This document shows, in pieces, positions 5,129 to 6,289 of a stretch of DNA of 6,289 nt. Position 1 is the stretch's first letter; the number at the start of each line of letters is the position of its first letter. The translations under genes and the position numbers were made by a program. Source of the stretch: an uncultured Bacteroidales bacterium (lineage in GTDB: Bacteria > Bacteroidota > Bacteroidia > Bacteroidales > F082). The stretch spans positions 1-6,289 of the forward strand of contig CALGBV010000118.1 in NCBI GenBank assembly GCA_937884015.1, read 5' to 3'. The notes under the pieces are model-generated. The model did no database searches, was not told the DNA's origin, and worked only from the letters and a program-made list of their open reading frames with translations.

Positions 5129-5555
5129 ATTCAATAGCTTTTTCTGGTGTACCAGGAGCCATCGCTGCCCAAATTTCACTTCTAATAAATGCACCGTTAC
5201 TGTTGTAGTAATTATTCCCTATAATACCACACAATGGGGATTGTATTCCTGCTTTCAGGTTTGACCTTGTTACACCGTATTCGCTTGAATTATCAATTTG
5301 ATAAGTCGTCCAGTATTCAGCCAAAATATCAGTATTAACATTGTTACCATATTTTTCAACAGCATTAAGCCAAATTAGTTGTAAATCTAAATCGTCATTC
5401 GCAGGTATACCCTTTGACAAATCCTGAACGTAAAATTTTGCATCAACTAAACCTCTATACATCTCAAAGGGTGCTCCATAAACACCACCTATATTTTTAC
5501 CTTCCCAACATCCAAAAATCTTATTTCTAAGTTGCTTCTCATTTAAAAAATCCAT
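5109..5555 (-). pseudogene. ADP-ribosylglycohydrolase family protein, N-terminal part, frameshifted
   Basis: Members of this family (ADP_ribosyl_GH) carry a two-metal site and remove ADP-ribose from proteins or act on related glycosides; clostridial members often sit in sugar or nucleoside utilisation loci. The 148 residues show IFGCWEGKNIGGVYGAPFE (13-31), NDDLDLQLIWL (53-63, the acidic metal-site motif), AEYW (79-82), EYG-SNL (92-100) and NGAFIRSEIWAAMAPGTPEKA (120-140). An exceptionally clear SD (AGGAGG, 5565-5560) lies 4 nt before the ATG. At 5126-5135 the frame breaks: after KAIEC it runs into RKIML and a TGA, while the family sequence goes on in the next frame. By the spacing I remember (P-x7-Y before EDA), about 10 bases are extra; a simple +1 or -2 change is the alternative. 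A sequencing error is also possible. Confidence 0.82.
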
Positions 5556-5585
5556 AATGCCTCCTACTGTTTAAATTTTAACATA

Positions 5586-5634
5586 AAAAAAAGCCTTACA
5601 ATAGTTATTCTTTACGAATATGTAGGCTTTTTTT
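5586..5634 (-). terminator. Terminator after the DUF4432-type gene
   Basis: The arms 5586-5600 (A7, GCC, T-TACA) and 5621-5634 (TGTAGGC, T7) pair over 14 bp with one bulged T, with a second small stem (606-610/616-620 of the 5000s) in the loop. Each side ends in an A/T run, so it can work in both directions. It lies 15 nt after the stop at 5650 and 30 nt before the ADP-ribosylglycohydrolase start. Confidence 0.75.
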
Positions 5635-5649
5635 ACTTTCATGTCTTTT

Positions 5650-6246
5650 TTACAAATCAATAATTTTTAACTTTAAATTAAACTTAATTTCTTCTTTTGG
5701 TTTAATTGTTTTATACTCAAAATCTTCATCAAGTTTCGTACTACATGGTTCAAATCCTAACGCATAATCACCACTTCTCATACTTTTCCACATTAAAAAA
5801 TTTGGTAAAGTATCATTTGAATATTCTAATGAAAATTCTTTTTTTATTTCATTATTTCTTAAAGAAATATTTGGCTTTTTTAAATCAATATAATAACACA
5901 TTTCTTCTTGTCCAACAAAATCATCTGTTATGTTTAACGCATTCTTTATATTATCTTTAGCCCACTGTTCATTTGCATATATATTATTATAATCTGCTAC
6001 TATTGTTGCACCTTTATCAAGTATAGGATATCCGGAGTTCACATGATACAATATGCAATAATTTGCATTTTCAAAACCTTCGTTTATTAACACGTCTTCA
6101 ATAATGATTTCATCAGAATTTATTTTTGTTGAAACTGATTTTATCTCAATTTCAGCTCTTTGAATTCTGTAAAGTTTATTTGGCTCATTTTTTCTTTTTA
6201 TTAATTCATTTAATTTTTTGGTTAACTTGAAAATGAATAAATTATA
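5650..6246 (-). pseudogene. DUF4432 (aldose 1-epimerase-like) protein, C-terminal part
   Basis: The frame is open from an upstream TGA at 6249-6247 to the TAA at 5650 (198 codons). Family-like sequence starts near 6180 with NKLYRIQRAEIEI, and goes on with INEGFENANYCILYHVNSGYPILD, matching the 'NxGF…lYHvNfGyPLLD' block I recall for DUF4432, then EEMCYYIDL, LPNFLMWKSM and SGDYALGFEPCS. The conserved His of YHVN and Glu of FEP are the residues equivalent to the mutarotase catalytic pair. The full family length is about 300-340, so roughly the first 120-150 residues are missing. Sequence upstream of 6180 does not look like the family and there is no SD at the available GTG (6093), so a functional start is unlikely. 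Such proteins are thought to bind or epimerise sugars in catabolic operons. It shares strand with the ADP-ribosylglycohydrolase gene. Confidence 0.75.
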
Positions 6247-6289
6247 TCAAATGGAAAATCAAATTCCTTGGATCCTTGAATTGTTTAAA
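6233..6289 (+). CDS. Possible start of a gene cut by the right edge
   Basis: An ATG at 6233 opens 19 codons (MNKLYQMENQIPWILELFK) without a stop to the window end. Residue choice looks protein-like, and the opposite strand in this stretch carries stops and no family sequence. There is no SD in front of it, and the frame is also open a few codons upstream, so it may instead be an internal piece of a gene. No family can be named. Confidence 0.25.
   Translation, partial: MNKLYQMENQIPWILELFK

Noticed and set aside
5018..5140. Programmed ribosomal frameshift in the ADP-ribosylglycohydrolase gene
   Set aside because: There is no slippery heptamer or evident stimulatory structure at the break, and the 3' end of the gene is missing anyway.
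5706..5960. 84-codon plus-strand ORF
   Set aside because: It is antisense to conserved DUF4432 blocks and has low-complexity Phe/Leu/His/Tyr text typical of reversed AT-rich coding DNA.

Overview
The window has two unlike halves. Positions 1 to about 4270 look like an ordinary chromosomal stretch of a Bacteroidales bacterium. The signs are a rpmH gene of Bacteroidetes type, a secreted protein ending in a type IX secretion (T9SS, type A) sorting tail, promoters of the TTTG / TAnnTTTG kind, starts without Shine-Dalgarno (SD) sequences, and GC that reaches 65% in one 60-base line of pepD (3301-3360).

Layout of the first half: on the minus strand lie the first codons of an unidentified gene running off the left edge (62-1), a hairpin terminator, rpmH (ribosomal protein L34, too short to stand out as an ORF), a 571-residue secreted GLUG-repeat protein with a T9SS tail, a 19-bp hairpin, and pepD (M20 family cytosolic dipeptidase). 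Divergently, on the plus strand, a 121-residue lipoprotein gene has its own promoter and a clean rho-independent terminator ending at 4270.

Right after that terminator the DNA changes character. From about 4271 to 6289 it is AT-rich (27% GC in 5701-5760). It carries SD-led starts (AGGAGG, AAAGGAG) and a TTGACA-N17-TAAAAT promoter, as in Firmicutes/Clostridia. Almost every gene here is a fragment: the N-terminus of a YHGS-type protein (possibly ADP-ribosyltransferase-like) reading into the lipoprotein terminator; about 330 bases without a convincing gene but with two inverted repeats; a small plus-strand ORF with a 25-residue tandem repeat; an ADP-ribosylglycohydrolase-family gene that is frameshifted and then cut off; a terminator; and the C-terminal part of a DUF4432 (aldose 1-epimerase-like) gene.

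The best reading is a Bacteroidales locus abutting a patch of decayed or rearranged Firmicutes-like DNA. It is either a horizontally acquired, rapidly degrading segment or a chimeric assembly join, and the sequence alone does not decide between them. DUF4432 and the ADP-ribosylglycohydrolase share strand and would fit a carbohydrate/nucleoside utilisation cluster in the donor. I see no intact new defence or mobile system; the most interesting signals are the composition junction near 4270 and the broken ADP-ribosyl-related genes beyond it.
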